A stretch of 48,285 bases of DNA from Bacteroidota bacterium (GCA_011050615.1 DRFJ01000045.1:1-48285); one strand, 5' to 3'. Positions 27,476 to 37,676 are shown, counted from the first letter of the stretch. Program-made: numbers and translations. Notes: a model not told the origin generated them from the letters alone.

Positions 27476-29338
27476 TTAATTATCTTCAAGCAGTGGTGCT
27501 TCTTCCTCCAGGAGGTCTTCTTCAAACCTCAGGTTTTTGATTATAAACTCCTGCCTGTCGGGTGTGTTTTTACCCATATAGAATTCAAGGAAATCCTTAA
27601 CTGACTCATTGCCTTTCAACCTGACCGGTTCGAGCTTCATATTCTTACCGATAAAATGCCTGAATTCATCAGGTGATATCTCCCCGAGACCCTTAAAACG
27701 GGTTATTTCAGGATTGGCACCCAGTTCTCTCATAGCTTTCTCCTTCTCTTTCTCGGTATAAATATATCTTGTTTCCTTCTTATTTCTTATGCGCCAGAGG
27801 GGTGTCTGAAGTATGTAGAGGTGTCCCTTGCGTATGAGATCGGGGAAAAACTGAAGGAAGAAAGTAAGCAGTAAGAGCCTTATATGCATTCCGTCAACAT
27901 CAGCATCCGTTGCAATAACCACATTGTTGTACCTGAGGCTATCTATTCCCTCCTCTATATTGAGGGCAGCCTGCAAAAGGTTGAACTCTTCATTTTCGTA
28001 TACTATTTTTTTGGTCAGACCGTAAGTGTTCAGCGGCTTGCCCCTGAGGCTGAAAACAGCCTGTGTCTCAACATTCCTGGATTTGGTTATAGAGCCGCTC
28101 GCCGAGTCACCCTCTGTAATGAATATTGTTGAATTAAGCCGGTGATCGTGATTGGTATCATAATGTATACGGCAATCCCTGAGCTTTTTATTGTGAAGGT
28201 TAGCCTTTTTGGACCTCTCCTTTGCAAGCTTCTTTATTGAAGAAATGGCCTTCCTCTCTTTTTCAGATTCCAGTATCTTATTAAGCAGTGCTTGTGCCAC
28301 CTCCGGGTTTTTATGCAGGTAATCGTCAATCGATTTCCTGACAAACTCACCTATAAAATTCCTTACGGAAGGACCCCCGGGAGCCATATTCTTTGACCCG
28401 AGCTTGGTCTTTGTCTGTGATTCAAATACCGGCTCCTCAACCTTTATGCTTAAAGCAGCAATTATTGATGTCCTTATATCAGAGGGCTCAAAATCCTTCC
28501 TGTAAAAGTCCCTGATCACCTTAACAAGCGACTCCTTGAAGGCTGACAGGTGAGTTCCTCCCTGGGTGGTGTGCTGTCCGTTCACAAAACTGTAGTAGTC
28601 CTCTCCATACTGGTTGCCATGGGTCAGAGCTATTTCAATATCCTCCCCCTTCACGTGGATGATGGGATAGAGCCCTTCCCTGGCCATATTTTCATTCAGG
28701 AGGTCGAGCAGGCCATTCTTTGACTGGAATTTTTCACCGTTGAAGTTTATTGTAAGGCCAACGTTGAGGTAAACATAATTTCTTATCATGACCTCAACAT
28801 TCTCGGAAATAAAATGATAGGAATTGAACAGTTCCTCATCCGGCACAAAGATAGTGAGCACCCCGTTGGGCTCTTCAGTTTTGAAAATATCGGTCTCCCT
28901 CACCAGGTTCCCCTTTTCAAACTCTACCTCCTTGGCTTTTCCGTCTCTTACCGATCTGACAAAAAACTTACTGCTAAGTGCATTGACAGCCTTTATACCC
29001 ACACCATTAAGACCCACTGATTTCTTAAATGCCTTGGAGTCGTACTTGGCACCGGTATTCATCTTTGAAACCACATCAAGAAGCTTACCCAGAGGTATTC
29101 CTCTCCCATAGTCTCGTATCGACACCTCATGATCAACAATACCGATATCTATCTTCCTGCCATTACCCATCATGAACTCGTCTATCGAGTTATCTGTCAC
29201 CTCCTTTATAAGAACATATATACCATCATCCTGTGATGAGCCATCACCGAGCTTACCAATGTACATACCGGGTCTGAGCCGTATATGTTCCCTCCATTCA
29301 AGAGTCTTTATGTTCTCTTCCGAGTAATTATCAACCAT
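27476..29338 (-). CDS. parE: DNA topoisomerase IV subunit B
   Basis: This 620-aa ATPase subunit contains the GHKL ATPase ([18 protein letters not shown] with Asn50 for Mg, [23 protein letters not shown]), the transducer domain with QTKTKLGS, and the TOPRIM domain ([10 protein letters not shown], then [12 protein letters not shown]). The EGDSASG form instead of GyrB's EGDSAGG, together with the adjacent parC, supports ParE. The length is normal. The parE-parC-aroK order on one strand suggests an operon starting here. A TAnnTTTG match lies 18-25 bp upstream. Confidence 0.94.
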   Translation of the reverse strand: MVDNYSEENIKTLEWREHIRLRPGMYIGKLGDGSSQDDGIYVLIKEVTDNSIDEFMMGNGRKIDIGIVDHEVSIRDYGRGIPLGKLLDVVSKMNTGAKYDSKAFKKSVGLNGVGIKAVNALSSKFFVRSVRDGKAKEVEFEKGNLVRETDIFKTEEPNGVLTIFVPDEELFNSYHFISENVEVMIRNYVYLNVGLTINFNGEKFQSKNGLLDLLNENMAREGLYPIIHVKGEDIEIALTHGNQYGEDYYSFVNGQHTTQGGTHLSAFKESLVKVIRDFYRKDFEPSDIRTSIIAALSIKVEEPVFESQTKTKLGSKNMAPGGPSVRNFIGEFVRKSIDDYLHKNPEVAQALLNKILESEKERKAISSIKKLAKERSKKANLHNKKLRDCRIHYDTNHDHRLNSTIFITEGDSASGSITKSRNVETQAVFSLRGKPLNTYGLTKKIVYENEEFNLLQAALNIEEGIDSLRYNNVVIATDADVDGMHIRLLLLTFFLQFFPDLIRKGHLYILQTPLWRIRNKKETRYIYTEKEKEKAMRELGANPEITRFKGLGEISPDEFRHFIGKNMKLEPVRLKGNESVKDFLEFYMGKNTPDRQEFIIKNLRFEEDLLEEEAPLLEDN

Positions 29339-29355
29339 TTATTTCGGATTTTGCG

Positions 29356-29363
29356 CAAATATA
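29356..29363 (-). promoter_or_regulatory. Candidate -7 element upstream of parE
   Basis: TATATTTG on the minus strand matches TAnnTTTG and ends 18 bp before the parE start codon. No clear -33 TTTG is seen 19-21 bp upstream, so this is half-supported. Confidence 0.35.
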
Positions 29364-29517
29364 ATCAAAAGCGGGACTGCTTTGTAAGCGATTTTTCAAC
29401 AAAAAAACGCAGCAAAAACAGCTCTTATTGCATAAAACGACTTGAAAATGAGCTTAATGCCTGTTTTACTGTGTGTTAAAAAATCGTATCCCTGTTTAAA
29501 AAAAGTGGAAGAAGGGA

Positions 29518-31308
29518 TTAAATGATCCCCATTTGCTTCATAAGTATTGCGGCATTCATGTTTTTTGTAAGCCCGTCCCTCAGGATATAGTCAAACTTTA
29601 CCTCATCACCTTCAATTTCAATTTCGAAACACCTGTTTTTTACATTCGGATAATTATCCTCCAGGCTACCCAGCTGGATATCATGAGTGGCAATTATGCC
29701 GGTAGCCTTATATTCTATTATCTTTTCAATGAATATTCGTGCACCTTCACTCTTATCCTTTGAATTGGTGCCTTTCAGTATTTCATCCAGGAGGAAGAAC
29801 ACATTTTTCTTCCTTTCCAGTCTCTCCTTCAGTTCCCTCAACCTCTTCAACTCAGCGTAGAAATATGATTCACTATCCGACAATGAGTCGGTAGTACGCA
29901 TACTGGAATATAGCTTGCAGGGCGTAAATATGAGTTCAGTTGCACACACCGGCGCCCCAGCCATTGCCAGTACCATATTCACCGCAAGGGTACGCAGGAA
30001 GGTGCTCTTGCCGGCCATGTTTGCCCCGGTAATGATATTTATTTCTCCCCTGCCGCCCACTTTAAAATCGTTCGTGACCCTTGTTTTTGCGGGTATGAGC
30101 ATGTGACCCATATCACCGGCAAGGAGGTACACATCCCCTTCGGATTTAAGCGGGTAAGAGAAATGTTCATTATTCCTTGCAAAATTAGCAAGGCTGCATA
30201 GAGCATCTGTGTGTCCCAGCTTATCAAACCATTCCGGGAGAAGCTCACTGGCCGTTCTTTTCCACGACTCAAGCCTGAAAATACACTGAATATCCCATAA
30301 TAAAATACCGTTCAGGGGTATTGCCATCAACATGTTCAGCCTGCTGTCAAAAGCCTGTATTATCCTCGACAGGCGCCTGATGCTCAGTGAAGCTGTCTGC
30401 CCCCCGGCAGATAAGGATTTTTTCAGCTGGCATATGTATGAAGAATTGAAACCTTGATCTTCGAAATGACTTACCAGGTTCCCTAATGTTTTAAGCATGC
30501 TGTGTTTCTTAGAAACCATGGCATGCTTACGGTTTATATTTCTCAGGTTAACAGATATAATGCCCAGGTTAAGGAGGAAGACCAGTACGAATAATGAGTA
30601 ATGAAGGATGCCTGCAATTGCTAAGATAAGCGTTAACAGGGCAAGAGCGGGCATCAGCACCCTTAATACCCTGTATGTCCTATTATTCAGATAAAGAGCC
30701 TGCTCCCTGAGCCATGCATTGAAATCATCTATGTCATCTTTCCCTGTGGTACCCGTCATCCCGTAGGCTTTGAATTCCTGTCTCCACGATACCATCGGGG
30801 CCAGTTCCCTGACAGCCTCCTGCCGCTTTTCCATGTCACCGCTCAGTTTATATGGCGACATAAGCCATCCGGCAAGTAAATCCTTACCCCTGCCGGTACA
30901 GGTCCTGTTCAGATACTGGTAGAGGGAGTGATTTCCGAAAAGATCAATATCATGGGAAAAATCATGATGCGGATCAATATACTCATCTCCGCCATCAAAG
31001 CAGTCATGGTCATTATTCAGGCCGCTCAGCTCCATTTCATTTATGCGCAGCAGGTTTTCACAGAAGGATTTTTTAAAGCTTTGTTCTGCATACTTCCTGA
31101 GGAGAAAAATAAAAATGATGATGGCTGCAGTAAATGTTGCTATGGCCGCAGTCTGGCTTATACGCCACAATAAAACAAGGAGCGAAACACCGGCGATAAA
31201 AACAAGGAGCCTCAACATGGAAAGATAAAAAAGCTTCTTACCTGTATGCTCTGCCATGCCTCTATACTTTTCTGCCCTGTCTTTGTATAATGTTTTTAAG
31301 CTATCCAT
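29518..31308 (-). CDS. Membrane-anchored MutS-like ATPase
   Basis: This 596-aa protein ends in a MutS domain V ATPase: Walker A GANMAGKST (428-436), Walker B FFLLDEILKGTN, and the signature DSLSDSESYFYAEL, with ATHDIQLG as switch. A short MutS core/lever-like region precedes it (about 120-400). Mismatch-recognition domain I is absent. Four hydrophobic helices (about 27-47, 52-72, 216-236, 237-256) indicate membrane insertion, unlike MutS1 or MutS2. There is no C-terminal Smr domain. Such proteins are common in Bacteroidota and annotated 'MutS family', but their role is unknown and canonical mismatch repair is unlikely. It lies 21 bp after plsC at the end of the hpt-adk-obgE run. Confidence 0.86.
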   Translation of the reverse strand: MDSLKTLYKDRAEKYRGMAEHTGKKLFYLSMLRLLVFIAGVSLLVLLWRISQTAAIATFTAAIIIFIFLLRKYAEQSFKKSFCENLLRINEMELSGLNNDHDCFDGGDEYIDPHHDFSHDIDLFGNHSLYQYLNRTCTGRGKDLLAGWLMSPYKLSGDMEKRQEAVRELAPMVSWRQEFKAYGMTGTTGKDDIDDFNAWLREQALYLNNRTYRVLRVLMPALALLTLILAIAGILHYSLFVLVFLLNLGIISVNLRNINRKHAMVSKKHSMLKTLGNLVSHFEDQGFNSSYICQLKKSLSAGGQTASLSIRRLSRIIQAFDSRLNMLMAIPLNGILLWDIQCIFRLESWKRTASELLPEWFDKLGHTDALCSLANFARNNEHFSYPLKSEGDVYLLAGDMGHMLIPAKTRVTNDFKVGGRGEINIITGANMAGKSTFLRTLAVNMVLAMAGAPVCATELIFTPCKLYSSMRTTDSLSDSESYFYAELKRLRELKERLERKKNVFFLLDEILKGTNSKDKSEGARIFIEKIIEYKATGIIATHDIQLGSLEDNYPNVKNRCFEIEIEGDEVKFDYILRDGLTKNMNAAILMKQMGII

Positions 31309-31329
31309 GCCTGTCTGTTATCATTCATA

Positions 31330-32082
31330 TTACTCTTTTTTCCGGTTATTCTCCCTCCTTAATTCTTCCAGTGCCTTTTTCATCATGTTCTGCACCTGTA
31401 ATGCCAGCTTGTCAGGATCATCAGTATTAAATTCAGAGGGGTAAATAGGTTTCAATATCCTCATTTTCAAGCGGTACCCTGAACTGAAAATAAATCCTTT
31501 TCTTGGCAGCACCTCCCCGGTACCGTCAATCAGAACCGGCAGGATCGGAACACCCTTCTCCAGTGCCAGTCTGAAAGCTCCGCTTTTAAACCTGTGTATC
31601 TCACCGTCGGTTGAGCGGGTACCTTCAGGGAAAATAAAGAGCGACTCGCCCTTGCTTAAGGCATCTTCCGACTTTTCCATCATTTTTATAACACTCTCCT
31701 TATTGCCCCTTGCAAGGGATATATAAGCGGCCATCTGCATTGACTGTCCCAGTATTGGCACCCGGAAATTTTCAACCTTGGAGATCCACCTGAAATCAAG
31801 CCTCAGGGCTTTTACCACAGGAATATCAAGCAATGACTGGTGGTTTGAAATCATAACATAATTAGTTCCCGGAACATAGTTTTCCATGCCATCTGTTTCC
31901 AGCTCCCACAAGGGGCTTGCCTTAATAAGAACCCTGCCCTGAAGCGAAAGCCACCGGTGAACATACAAGCTGCTTTTTCCTGCAGGCAGGCCAATAATCC
32001 AGATAAGAATTGTAAAAGGAAACATAAGGACAATGCAGAGGACACTGAAAACCCAGGTAAATATCGATTTTATGAGATCCAT
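31330..32082 (-). CDS. plsC: 1-acyl-sn-glycerol-3-phosphate acyltransferase
   Basis: This 250-aa inner-membrane enzyme acylates lysophosphatidic acid to phosphatidic acid in phospholipid synthesis. An N-terminal hydrophobic segment (FTWVFSVLCIVLMFPFTILI) anchors it. The catalytic HX4D motif is NHQSLLD (about 80-86), the substrate motif is FPEGTRS, and later SGAFRLALEKGVPILPV and VLIDGT are family blocks. It starts 5 bp after lplA. It could also act on other lysolipids. Confidence 0.9.
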   Translation of the reverse strand: MDLIKSIFTWVFSVLCIVLMFPFTILIWIIGLPAGKSSLYVHRWLSLQGRVLIKASPLWELETDGMENYVPGTNYVMISNHQSLLDIPVVKALRLDFRWISKVENFRVPILGQSMQMAAYISLARGNKESVIKMMEKSEDALSKGESLFIFPEGTRSTDGEIHRFKSGAFRLALEKGVPILPVLIDGTGEVLPRKGFIFSSGYRLKMRILKPIYPSEFNTDDPDKLALQVQNMMKKALEELRRENNRKKE

Positions 32083-32087
32083 AGAAC

Positions 32088-33041
32088 CTACATTATAAAA
32101 TTATAAATAAGATCGCTGTCTGATACAGGCATATTTGCATTCAGTAGAATGGCAATATCATCATAAAAATGCCTTGTCCCCGGTAATAAGGTTTCAACTT
32201 TCTCCCATGAACCTGGTCCTGAAAATTTACACGCCCTGATTATCCCCTTTGACACCTCCAGCTTCACATTAGCCTCTTCCTCCCCTATTCTGAAAGTCTT
32301 TGAAAAGGTATAATCAGGCCCCCAGGCATAATTCCATTCCCAGGTCATGAATTTATTTATTTTAAGTGCCTGTATCTGCTTAATATCCCTTTCATTTAAC
32401 TTATAATATTCATTATCCGGGTACAGGCCGGAAATATATTCCAGGAAACCTGCCTTCAGTTCATCTACGGAATTGATGTTCTCCATATACCCATCCAGGT
32501 TGGCAACACTGCCCGGGTTTGATTTAACTGCCCGGCTGGAGATATCAGCCTGTGCCTGCGCCAGGCAGCGCGACATAAGCCCAAGGTCGGCTGAGAAAAG
32601 CAGCGTGCCATGGTGAAGGACCCTGTTTTTAAAAACATGCTCTGCATTTCCCGATATTTTCATGTTACCTGTTCTTATCTCGTTTTTTTCACCTTTGTAA
32701 GCATCAACTCCCTCTTTCTTTAAAAATGACACAAGAGGTTTTGTATACTCTGAAAAATTCACCTGCTTACCGTCTTCCGTATTTCTAATAAGGGTATAAT
32801 TCATATTTCCCTCATCGTGGTAGACTGTTCCGCCCCCCGATATCCTCCTGATCAACGGTATATTATTTTCTCTCAGGCACCTGGCATTAACTTCCTCAAG
32901 CGGATTCTGGTGTTTCCCGATGATCACCGACCTGGCATTAATATAAACCATGAATATTTCAGCTTCGAAATTCCTGAAAAGATATTCCTCGGCAGCAATA
33001 TTAAACCATGGATCAGTACTACTATTGTCAATTATCAACAT
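32088..33041 (-). CDS. lplA: Lipoate-protein ligase A
   Basis: This 317-aa enzyme activates free lipoate with ATP and attaches it to lysines of E2 and H proteins. It has the hallmark RRISGGGTVYHDEGNMNYTLI region (lipoyl-AMP site), SGNAEH with the expected catalytic-lysine block KMKISGNA-like (GNMKISGN), and HHGTLLFSADL. A C-terminal LplA accessory domain (about 245-317) is present, as in E. coli LplA, so both half-reactions are expected in one chain. It overlaps the PAP2 gene by 14 bp and lies 5 bp before plsC. Octanoyltransferase activity is less likely given the C-terminal domain. Confidence 0.92.
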   Translation of the reverse strand: MLIIDNSSTDPWFNIAAEEYLFRNFEAEIFMVYINARSVIIGKHQNPLEEVNARCLRENNIPLIRRISGGGTVYHDEGNMNYTLIRNTEDGKQVNFSEYTKPLVSFLKKEGVDAYKGEKNEIRTGNMKISGNAEHVFKNRVLHHGTLLFSADLGLMSRCLAQAQADISSRAVKSNPGSVANLDGYMENINSVDELKAGFLEYISGLYPDNEYYKLNERDIKQIQALKINKFMTWEWNYAWGPDYTFSKTFRIGEEEANVKLEVSKGIIRACKFSGPGSWEKVETLLPGTRHFYDDIAILLNANMPVSDSDLIYNFIM

Positions 33042-33627
33042 CTTTTCCCTTTCCGGTCCTGAAGAAATTTGAGTTATATATCAGCCTCTCATCCATCAGG
33101 AGGAAGACTGACAGGAAGCCATAGCCAATCAGTGCGCCCAGCATTGCTCCTCCGAGTACATCACCCGGGTAGTGTACGCCAAGGTAGATCCTGCTGTAAG
33201 AAACCAGTGCAGCCCAGAAGAGAATGAGTGCCGTGAACCACTTCTTTTTCATCAGACCCAGGCTGAGAACGGCTGCAGCAAAAGAATTGGCGGCATGTGA
33301 GGAAACGAAGCCGTACAGGCCTCCGCACCTGCCGTTCACCGTGTGTACCAGTCCCTCGAGCACAGGCTCATGGCATGGACGAAACCGTTGAAAAACCTCC
33401 TTGAAGGCATGCACCGATAACTGGTCGGAGGCAGTGATAGTAAGAATGATAAGAGGAATGATTATCAAAAAAGAACGCTTGTATTTAAGGGCCAGCAATA
33501 CCAGTATTATGAGATATAATGGTACCCATGTCAGTTTTGCGCTGACAAGGCTCATAAACTTATCCCACCATGGGGAATGGATGGAATTAAGAAAAAGAAA
33601 AATATCATGGTCAAGCCTCTCTAACAT
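33028..33627 (-). CDS. PAP2-family membrane phosphatase
   Basis: This 199-aa integral membrane protein has the tripartite lipid-phosphatase signature: K-x6-RP in KEVFQRFRP, SSHAAN (catalytic His), and SRIYLGVHYPGD (nucleophile His, Asp). About six TM helices are seen. Family members dephosphorylate undecaprenyl pyrophosphate, phosphatidic acid or phosphatidylglycerophosphate. The neighbouring plsC favours a lipid substrate but does not decide it. Its 3' end overlaps lplA, and it follows obgE by 15 bp. Confidence 0.9.
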   Translation of the reverse strand: MLERLDHDIFLFLNSIHSPWWDKFMSLVSAKLTWVPLYLIILVLLALKYKRSFLIIIPLIILTITASDQLSVHAFKEVFQRFRPCHEPVLEGLVHTVNGRCGGLYGFVSSHAANSFAAAVLSLGLMKKKWFTALILFWAALVSYSRIYLGVHYPGDVLGGAMLGALIGYGFLSVFLLMDERLIYNSNFFRTGKGKDVDN

Positions 33628-33642
33628 AAGGATGATAAGTGA

Positions 33643-34632
33643 TTAACTGTTAAGCGATCGCCATAAAATATCTTTCAGGCTGTCAATTCCCGCACCTGTG
33701 ACAGAAGAAATAAAGGCATAAGGTGTGAAATTTATCTCCTCCCTCATCTCAGCCATAAGTTCGTCGTCAAGAAGGTCTGCCTTGCTGATGGCAAGCACTC
33801 TTTTTTTATCGAGCAATTCAGGATTATATTTACCCAGTTCGTCAAGCAATATCCTGTATTCTGCCATTACATCCCGGCTGTCGGAAGGGACAAGGAACAG
33901 GAGCACCGAGTTTCTCTCTATATGCCTCAGGAACCTGGCGCCCAGGCCCTTGCCCTCATGTGCCCCTTCAATTATACCGGGTATGTCAGCCATAATAAAT
34001 GATTTGTGATCACGGTAAGCCACTATACCAAGATTAGGGACGAGGGTAGTAAAGGGATAATCGGCGATCTTTGGCCGGGCCGCTGAAACCACGCTTAGCA
34101 GGGTTGATTTTCCTGCATTGGGAAAACCCACCAGTCCCACATCTGCCAGCACCTTCAGCTCGAGGATGAACCAGCCTTCACTTTCAGGCTCACCCGGCTG
34201 TGCAAACCTTGGTGTCTGCCGTACGGAGGATTTAAAATGGACGTTCCCCAGTCCTCCCCTGCCTCCCTTGAGCAAGATTTTTTCCTGGCCATCTTCTGTT
34301 ATTTCCAGCAGCTGCATACCCGATTCAGCGTCCTTTGCCACGGTACCCAGCGGAACATCGACATATATATCCTCACCTTCAGCTCCTGTTTTCATTGATG
34401 ATGATCCCGGTGTGCCGTTACCTGCGAATATATGTTTCCTGTATTTTAAGTGTATAAGGGTCCATAGTTGTTTATTACCCCTCAGGATGATATGTCCTCC
34501 CCTGCCACCGTCACCCCCGTCAGGGCCTCCCTTCGGGATAAATTTCTCCCTGCGCAGGTGTGCCGACCCGCTTCCGCCCTTACCTGAGCGGCAGAAAATT
34601 TTTACATAATCAACAAAGTTACTTTCCGGCAT
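33643..34632 (-). CDS. obgE: Obg-family GTPase
   Basis: This 329-aa protein has the glycine-rich Obg fold (about 1-160, with [25 protein letters not shown] near 17-40) and a G domain: G1 GFPNAGKST, switch [14 protein letters not shown]3 [16 protein letters not shown], and G4 ISKAD. The C-terminal OCT domain is absent, so this is the short form. ObgE binds the 50S subunit and links ribosome assembly to stress and cell-cycle control. It is the third gene of hpt-adk-obgE, 8 bp after adk, a conserved Bacteroidota order. Confidence 0.94.
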   Translation of the reverse strand: MPESNFVDYVKIFCRSGKGGSGSAHLRREKFIPKGGPDGGDGGRGGHIILRGNKQLWTLIHLKYRKHIFAGNGTPGSSSMKTGAEGEDIYVDVPLGTVAKDAESGMQLLEITEDGQEKILLKGGRGGLGNVHFKSSVRQTPRFAQPGEPESEGWFILELKVLADVGLVGFPNAGKSTLLSVVSAARPKIADYPFTTLVPNLGIVAYRDHKSFIMADIPGIIEGAHEGKGLGARFLRHIERNSVLLFLVPSDSRDVMAEYRILLDELGKYNPELLDKKRVLAISKADLLDDELMAEMREEINFTPYAFISSVTGAGIDSLKDILWRSLNS

Positions 34633-34640
34633 AAACTATT

Positions 34641-35216
34641 TTAAATACAGGCTCGGATTACCTCACACAGGCGATGGAAAATTTCGTCAATATCACCCAT
34701 GCCATTTACAGTCTGGTACTTGTTGTCTTTCCTGTAATAAGAAATCACGGGTTCAGTTTTTTCCTTATACACCTTTATCCTGTTTTCAATTATATCAAGG
34801 TTTTTATCATCAGGACGTCCTGACACCTCCGCCCTGAGTATTAATCGTCTGACCAGTTCCTCATGTTCAACCTCCAGCATCAGCATTTTGCATATTGATG
34901 TATTCTTATCGGCAAGTGTCTCATCCAGGGCCCTGGCTTGATCAACCGTCCGGGGGAATCCGTCAAAGATAAATCCGCCTGCACCGGGATTTGCATCAAG
35001 TCTTTCCGCAATCATTTCGATCACCACATCATCGGGAACAAGCTCCCCTCTTTGCATAATGCCCTCCACCTTCCTGCCCAGTCCGGTTTGTCCTGCAACT
35101 TCTTCCCGCAACATGTCTCCTGTTGAGAGATGAATGAGACTGAACTCTGATGCAAGCTTTACCGATTGAGTGCCTTTCCCTGATCCCGGCGGGCCGAAAA
35201 TCAAAAAATTAATCAT
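34641..35216 (-). CDS. adk: Adenylate kinase
   Basis: This 191-aa P-loop kinase interconverts ATP+AMP and 2 ADP. Motifs are GPPGSGKGT (8-16), STGDMLREE (AMP site), and FDGFPRTVDQA. It has a short lid (about 15 residues) with no Zn cysteines, so it is a short-form Adk. It lies 15 bp after hpt and 8 bp before obgE. Confidence 0.95.
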   Translation of the reverse strand: MINFLIFGPPGSGKGTQSVKLASEFSLIHLSTGDMLREEVAGQTGLGRKVEGIMQRGELVPDDVVIEMIAERLDANPGAGGFIFDGFPRTVDQARALDETLADKNTSICKMLMLEVEHEELVRRLILRAEVSGRPDDKNLDIIENRIKVYKEKTEPVISYYRKDNKYQTVNGMGDIDEIFHRLCEVIRACI

Positions 35217-35231
35217 TCCTGAAATTTTATG

Positions 35232-35783
35232 TTAATACTTATTCTGGTCGTCTACGATCCTGTAAACCGCCCTGAGGTTTCGTCCGAAGCCATCCCAGTC
35301 AAGGCCATAGCCTATGACAAAATCATTGGGTATTTCAAAGCCCAGGTAGTCAATCTTATGAGAACCTTTGTAAGCATCCGGTTTGAGCAGGAGGGCAGCC
35401 ACCCGGATTTCGCGTGCACCCTTGTCATAGAGATCTTCAATGATACCATCCAGTGTTTTTCCTGTATCAATAATATCTTCAAGGATAATTACCGACTTGT
35501 TACTCAGATCATCATTCAGCCCGATAAGCCTTCTTACATCACCGGTTGATCTTATTCCTTCGTAGGAAGATAATTTCATAAATGACAGTCTCACATTCAT
35601 GTCAATATTTCTGAGCAGGTCAGCGGTAAAAACATAGGAGCCGTTAAGTATACTTATAAAAAGGAGGTCCTTCCCCCTGCAGTCATTCTCTATCTGCTTT
35701 GCAAGCACCCTGACCCTGTCGAGTATTTCTTTTTCCTCTAAAAATACTTCGAAGATTTTGTCCCTTATTTTAATAGTATTCAT
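35232..35783 (-). CDS. hpt: Hypoxanthine phosphoribosyltransferase
   Basis: This 183-aa purine-salvage enzyme makes IMP (and probably GMP) from hypoxanthine/guanine and PRPP. It has LLFISILNGSYVFTADL, MKLSSYEG, the PRPP-binding VIILEDIIDTGKTLDG, and DYLGFEIPNDFVIGYGLD. An upstream in-frame ATG (35807) would add eight residues. MNTIKI at 35783 fits the family N-terminus better. It starts the seven-gene minus-strand run through the MutS-like gene and is divergent from purE. Confidence 0.94.
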   Translation of the reverse strand: MNTIKIRDKIFEVFLEEKEILDRVRVLAKQIENDCRGKDLLFISILNGSYVFTADLLRNIDMNVRLSFMKLSSYEGIRSTGDVRRLIGLNDDLSNKSVIILEDIIDTGKTLDGIIEDLYDKGAREIRVAALLLKPDAYKGSHKIDYLGFEIPNDFVIGYGLDWDGFGRNLRAVYRIVDDQNKY

Positions 35784-35838
35784 AGGCAGGGCTGATGATG
35801 GATTCAAATATTGATGCGAAAATATAAAATATATGCCT

Positions 35839-35846
35839 TATTTTTG
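35839..35846 (+). promoter_or_regulatory. Candidate -7 element upstream of purE
   Basis: TATTTTTG matches TAnnTTTG and lies 29 bp upstream of the purE ATG in the hpt/purE divergent gap. A TTG at 35811 is 25 bp further upstream, longer than usual -33 spacing. I saw no PurR-type operator. Confidence 0.38.
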
Positions 35847-35875
35847 TTTCAAACTAAAAATAAAAACTTCACACC

Positions 35876-36382
35876 ATGGAGCCAAGAGTAAGTATTATTA
35901 TGGGAAGCACCTCGGATCTTCCCGTTATGGAAAAAGCAGCAGCCATACTGAATGATTTTAAGATCCCCTTTGAGATCAATGCCCTGTCGGCCCACCGCAC
36001 ACCTGATGAAGTTGAGAAATTTGCCCGCGAAGCATCGGGCAGGGGCATAGAAGTGATAATTGCAGCAGCCGGCATGGCAGCACACCTGCCGGGTGTTATT
36101 GCCGCCATGACGATACTGCCTGTAATAGGTGTACCCATCAAGGTGTCGCTTGAAGGGCTTGATTCATTGCTGGCCATTGTCCAGATGCCTCCCGGCATAC
36201 CTGTGGCCACGGTAGGCATCAATGCAGCACAGAATGCAGGTATTCTTGCAGCACAGATCATAGCCGGCAGCGATAAGGATGTTAAAAGCAGGCTTGGCAA
36301 GTTCAAGGACGAGCTCAAGACCAAGATCGTCAAAGCCAACAAGGACCTGGCTGAGGTGAAATATGAGTATAAGACGAACTGA
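35876..36382 (+). CDS. purE: N5-carboxyaminoimidazole ribonucleotide mutase
   Basis: This 168-aa class I PurE rearranges N5-CAIR to CAIR in purine synthesis. The N-terminal IIMGSTSDLPVME (about 6-18), the SAHRTPDEV block (about 39-47), and AAAGMAAHLPGVIAAMT followed by PVIGVP are diagnostic. PurK is not adjacent. The next lipoprotein gene follows on the same strand with its start about 80 bp downstream. Confidence 0.95.
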   Translation: MEPRVSIIMGSTSDLPVMEKAAAILNDFKIPFEINALSAHRTPDEVEKFAREASGRGIEVIIAAAGMAAHLPGVIAAMTILPVIGVPIKVSLEGLDSLLAIVQMPPGIPVATVGINAAQNAGILAAQIIAGSDKDVKSRLGKFKDELKTKIVKANKDLAEVKYEYKTN

Positions 36383-36461
36383 GATTGCAAGGGGAGAAAA
36401 TATTTTCCAATTATCTCATTTATTGATATCTTACAGCCTGAAATACCAACCGACCCGGGAC

Positions 36462-37676
36462 ATGAAAAGGATCATAATGTTATTGCTTCCTGTCCTTGTG
36501 CTTTCGTGTAACAGGGGTGTTGAACAGGTTGAAGAACCTGGATATGATCGCGACAAATTCTTTGTTGTTGACTATGAATCGATCCTCAATAACAAATCAA
36601 TAGTTTCTCTCAGCGAACTGGCGGATGATATTGAATACATTTGTCTTGAGACAAATGATCAATGTCTCCTTCGATCAACAGCAAAATACCATTTTACTGA
36701 TGAATTTATTTTTGTCAATAACATAGAATATATCCTGCAGTTCGACAGGACAGGTAAATTTATCAAGCAGATAGGTACCCCGGGCAGGGGACCGGGTGAG
36801 ATCGGCCTTATAAGGATCCTGTCTGTTCTCGACGAACAAAAGCAGCTTGTTGTGCAAACCAACTGGGCCCGGAAATTATATTATTTCTCTTATGACGGTG
36901 ATTTTTTAAAATCTGTTCCGGTGAAGGATGTGCGACGCATAAAAGCCATATCTGGAGAACGCCTTGTATATTTTGACGGCTGTGCTTATGGTAATGAAGA
37001 CTATATGTTTGCACTCGTAAATACTGAAGGTGATACACTTGATGTGGTAAACAACCATTATAAATGGGAGAATGAAACCGGTTTTGTGGGAACAGTGTTC
37101 TACCATTTGTTTGTTCCTTTCTACTTCTATAATAATACCATCTCCTTCAAATCGATGCATAATGACACTGTATATAATGTGGCGGGTGATTCAATAAGAC
37201 CGGAATACCTGGTTGACCCCGGGAAGTATCAGCTTCCGCAGGAAGACAGGGTTGAGGTACCATCTTCAGGAGGATTCCAGGGATTTGCCGAAAGAAGTAA
37301 AGGTTACAGGTTCTGTTCAGTATTTGAGGCTGATGAAATGCTTTTTATCTCCAGCTCAGGTTACCAGGATCGTATCCAGTATAATATGATTTACGACAGG
37401 CCGGGAGCTACAGGCCGGCTGCTTGTTGACAACAATAATGATCCCGGCAGCATTATTAACGATATTGATGGCGGAACCGATTTCTGGCCTAAGGCAGCGG
37501 TGAATGACAGTACGGTTTACATGCCAATCCTTCCGCTTGATCTGAAGAAAAAGGAACTTAGGGATAAAATAATGAACAGCGGCGTAGAAGCGCAAGATTT
37601 TGCGCCTCTACTCGAAATGATCGACAGGCTGGATGAAAACGACAATCCAGTACTGATGGTTGTCAGTTTGAAATAA
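36462..37676 (+). CDS. 6-bladed beta-propeller lipoprotein A
   Basis: This 404-aa protein's longer in-frame ATG at 36363 lies in purE and gives no export signal. At 36462 a lipoprotein signal starts (MKRIIMLLLPVLVLSC, Cys16). It belongs to the Bacteroidota 6-bladed beta-propeller lipoprotein group: SLSELADDIEYICLETNDQCL near the N-terminus, LQFDRTGKFIKQIGTPGRGPGEI, KLYYFSYDGDFLK, and a C-terminal block with NDNPVLMVVSLK. Function is unknown. Such proteins are abundant in Bacteroidota and usually surface or periplasmic. It is convergent with paralogue B, 48 bp away. Confidence 0.82.
   Translation: MKRIIMLLLPVLVLSCNRGVEQVEEPGYDRDKFFVVDYESILNNKSIVSLSELADDIEYICLETNDQCLLRSTAKYHFTDEFIFVNNIEYILQFDRTGKFIKQIGTPGRGPGEIGLIRILSVLDEQKQLVVQTNWARKLYYFSYDGDFLKSVPVKDVRRIKAISGERLVYFDGCAYGNEDYMFALVNTEGDTLDVVNNHYKWENETGFVGTVFYHLFVPFYFYNNTISFKSMHNDTVYNVAGDSIRPEYLVDPGKYQLPQEDRVEVPSSGGFQGFAERSKGYRFCSVFEADEMLFISSSGYQDRIQYNMIYDRPGATGRLLVDNNNDPGSIINDIDGGTDFWPKAAVNDSTVYMPILPLDLKKKELRDKIMNSGVEAQDFAPLLEMIDRLDENDNPVLMVVSLK

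Noticed and set aside
29356..29517. Rho-independent terminator after the MutS-like gene
   Set aside because: There are T-runs but no stable GC stem next to them.
35869..36390. 173-codon minus-strand ORF over purE
   Set aside because: Exact shadow of purE. PurE on the plus strand has all family motifs.
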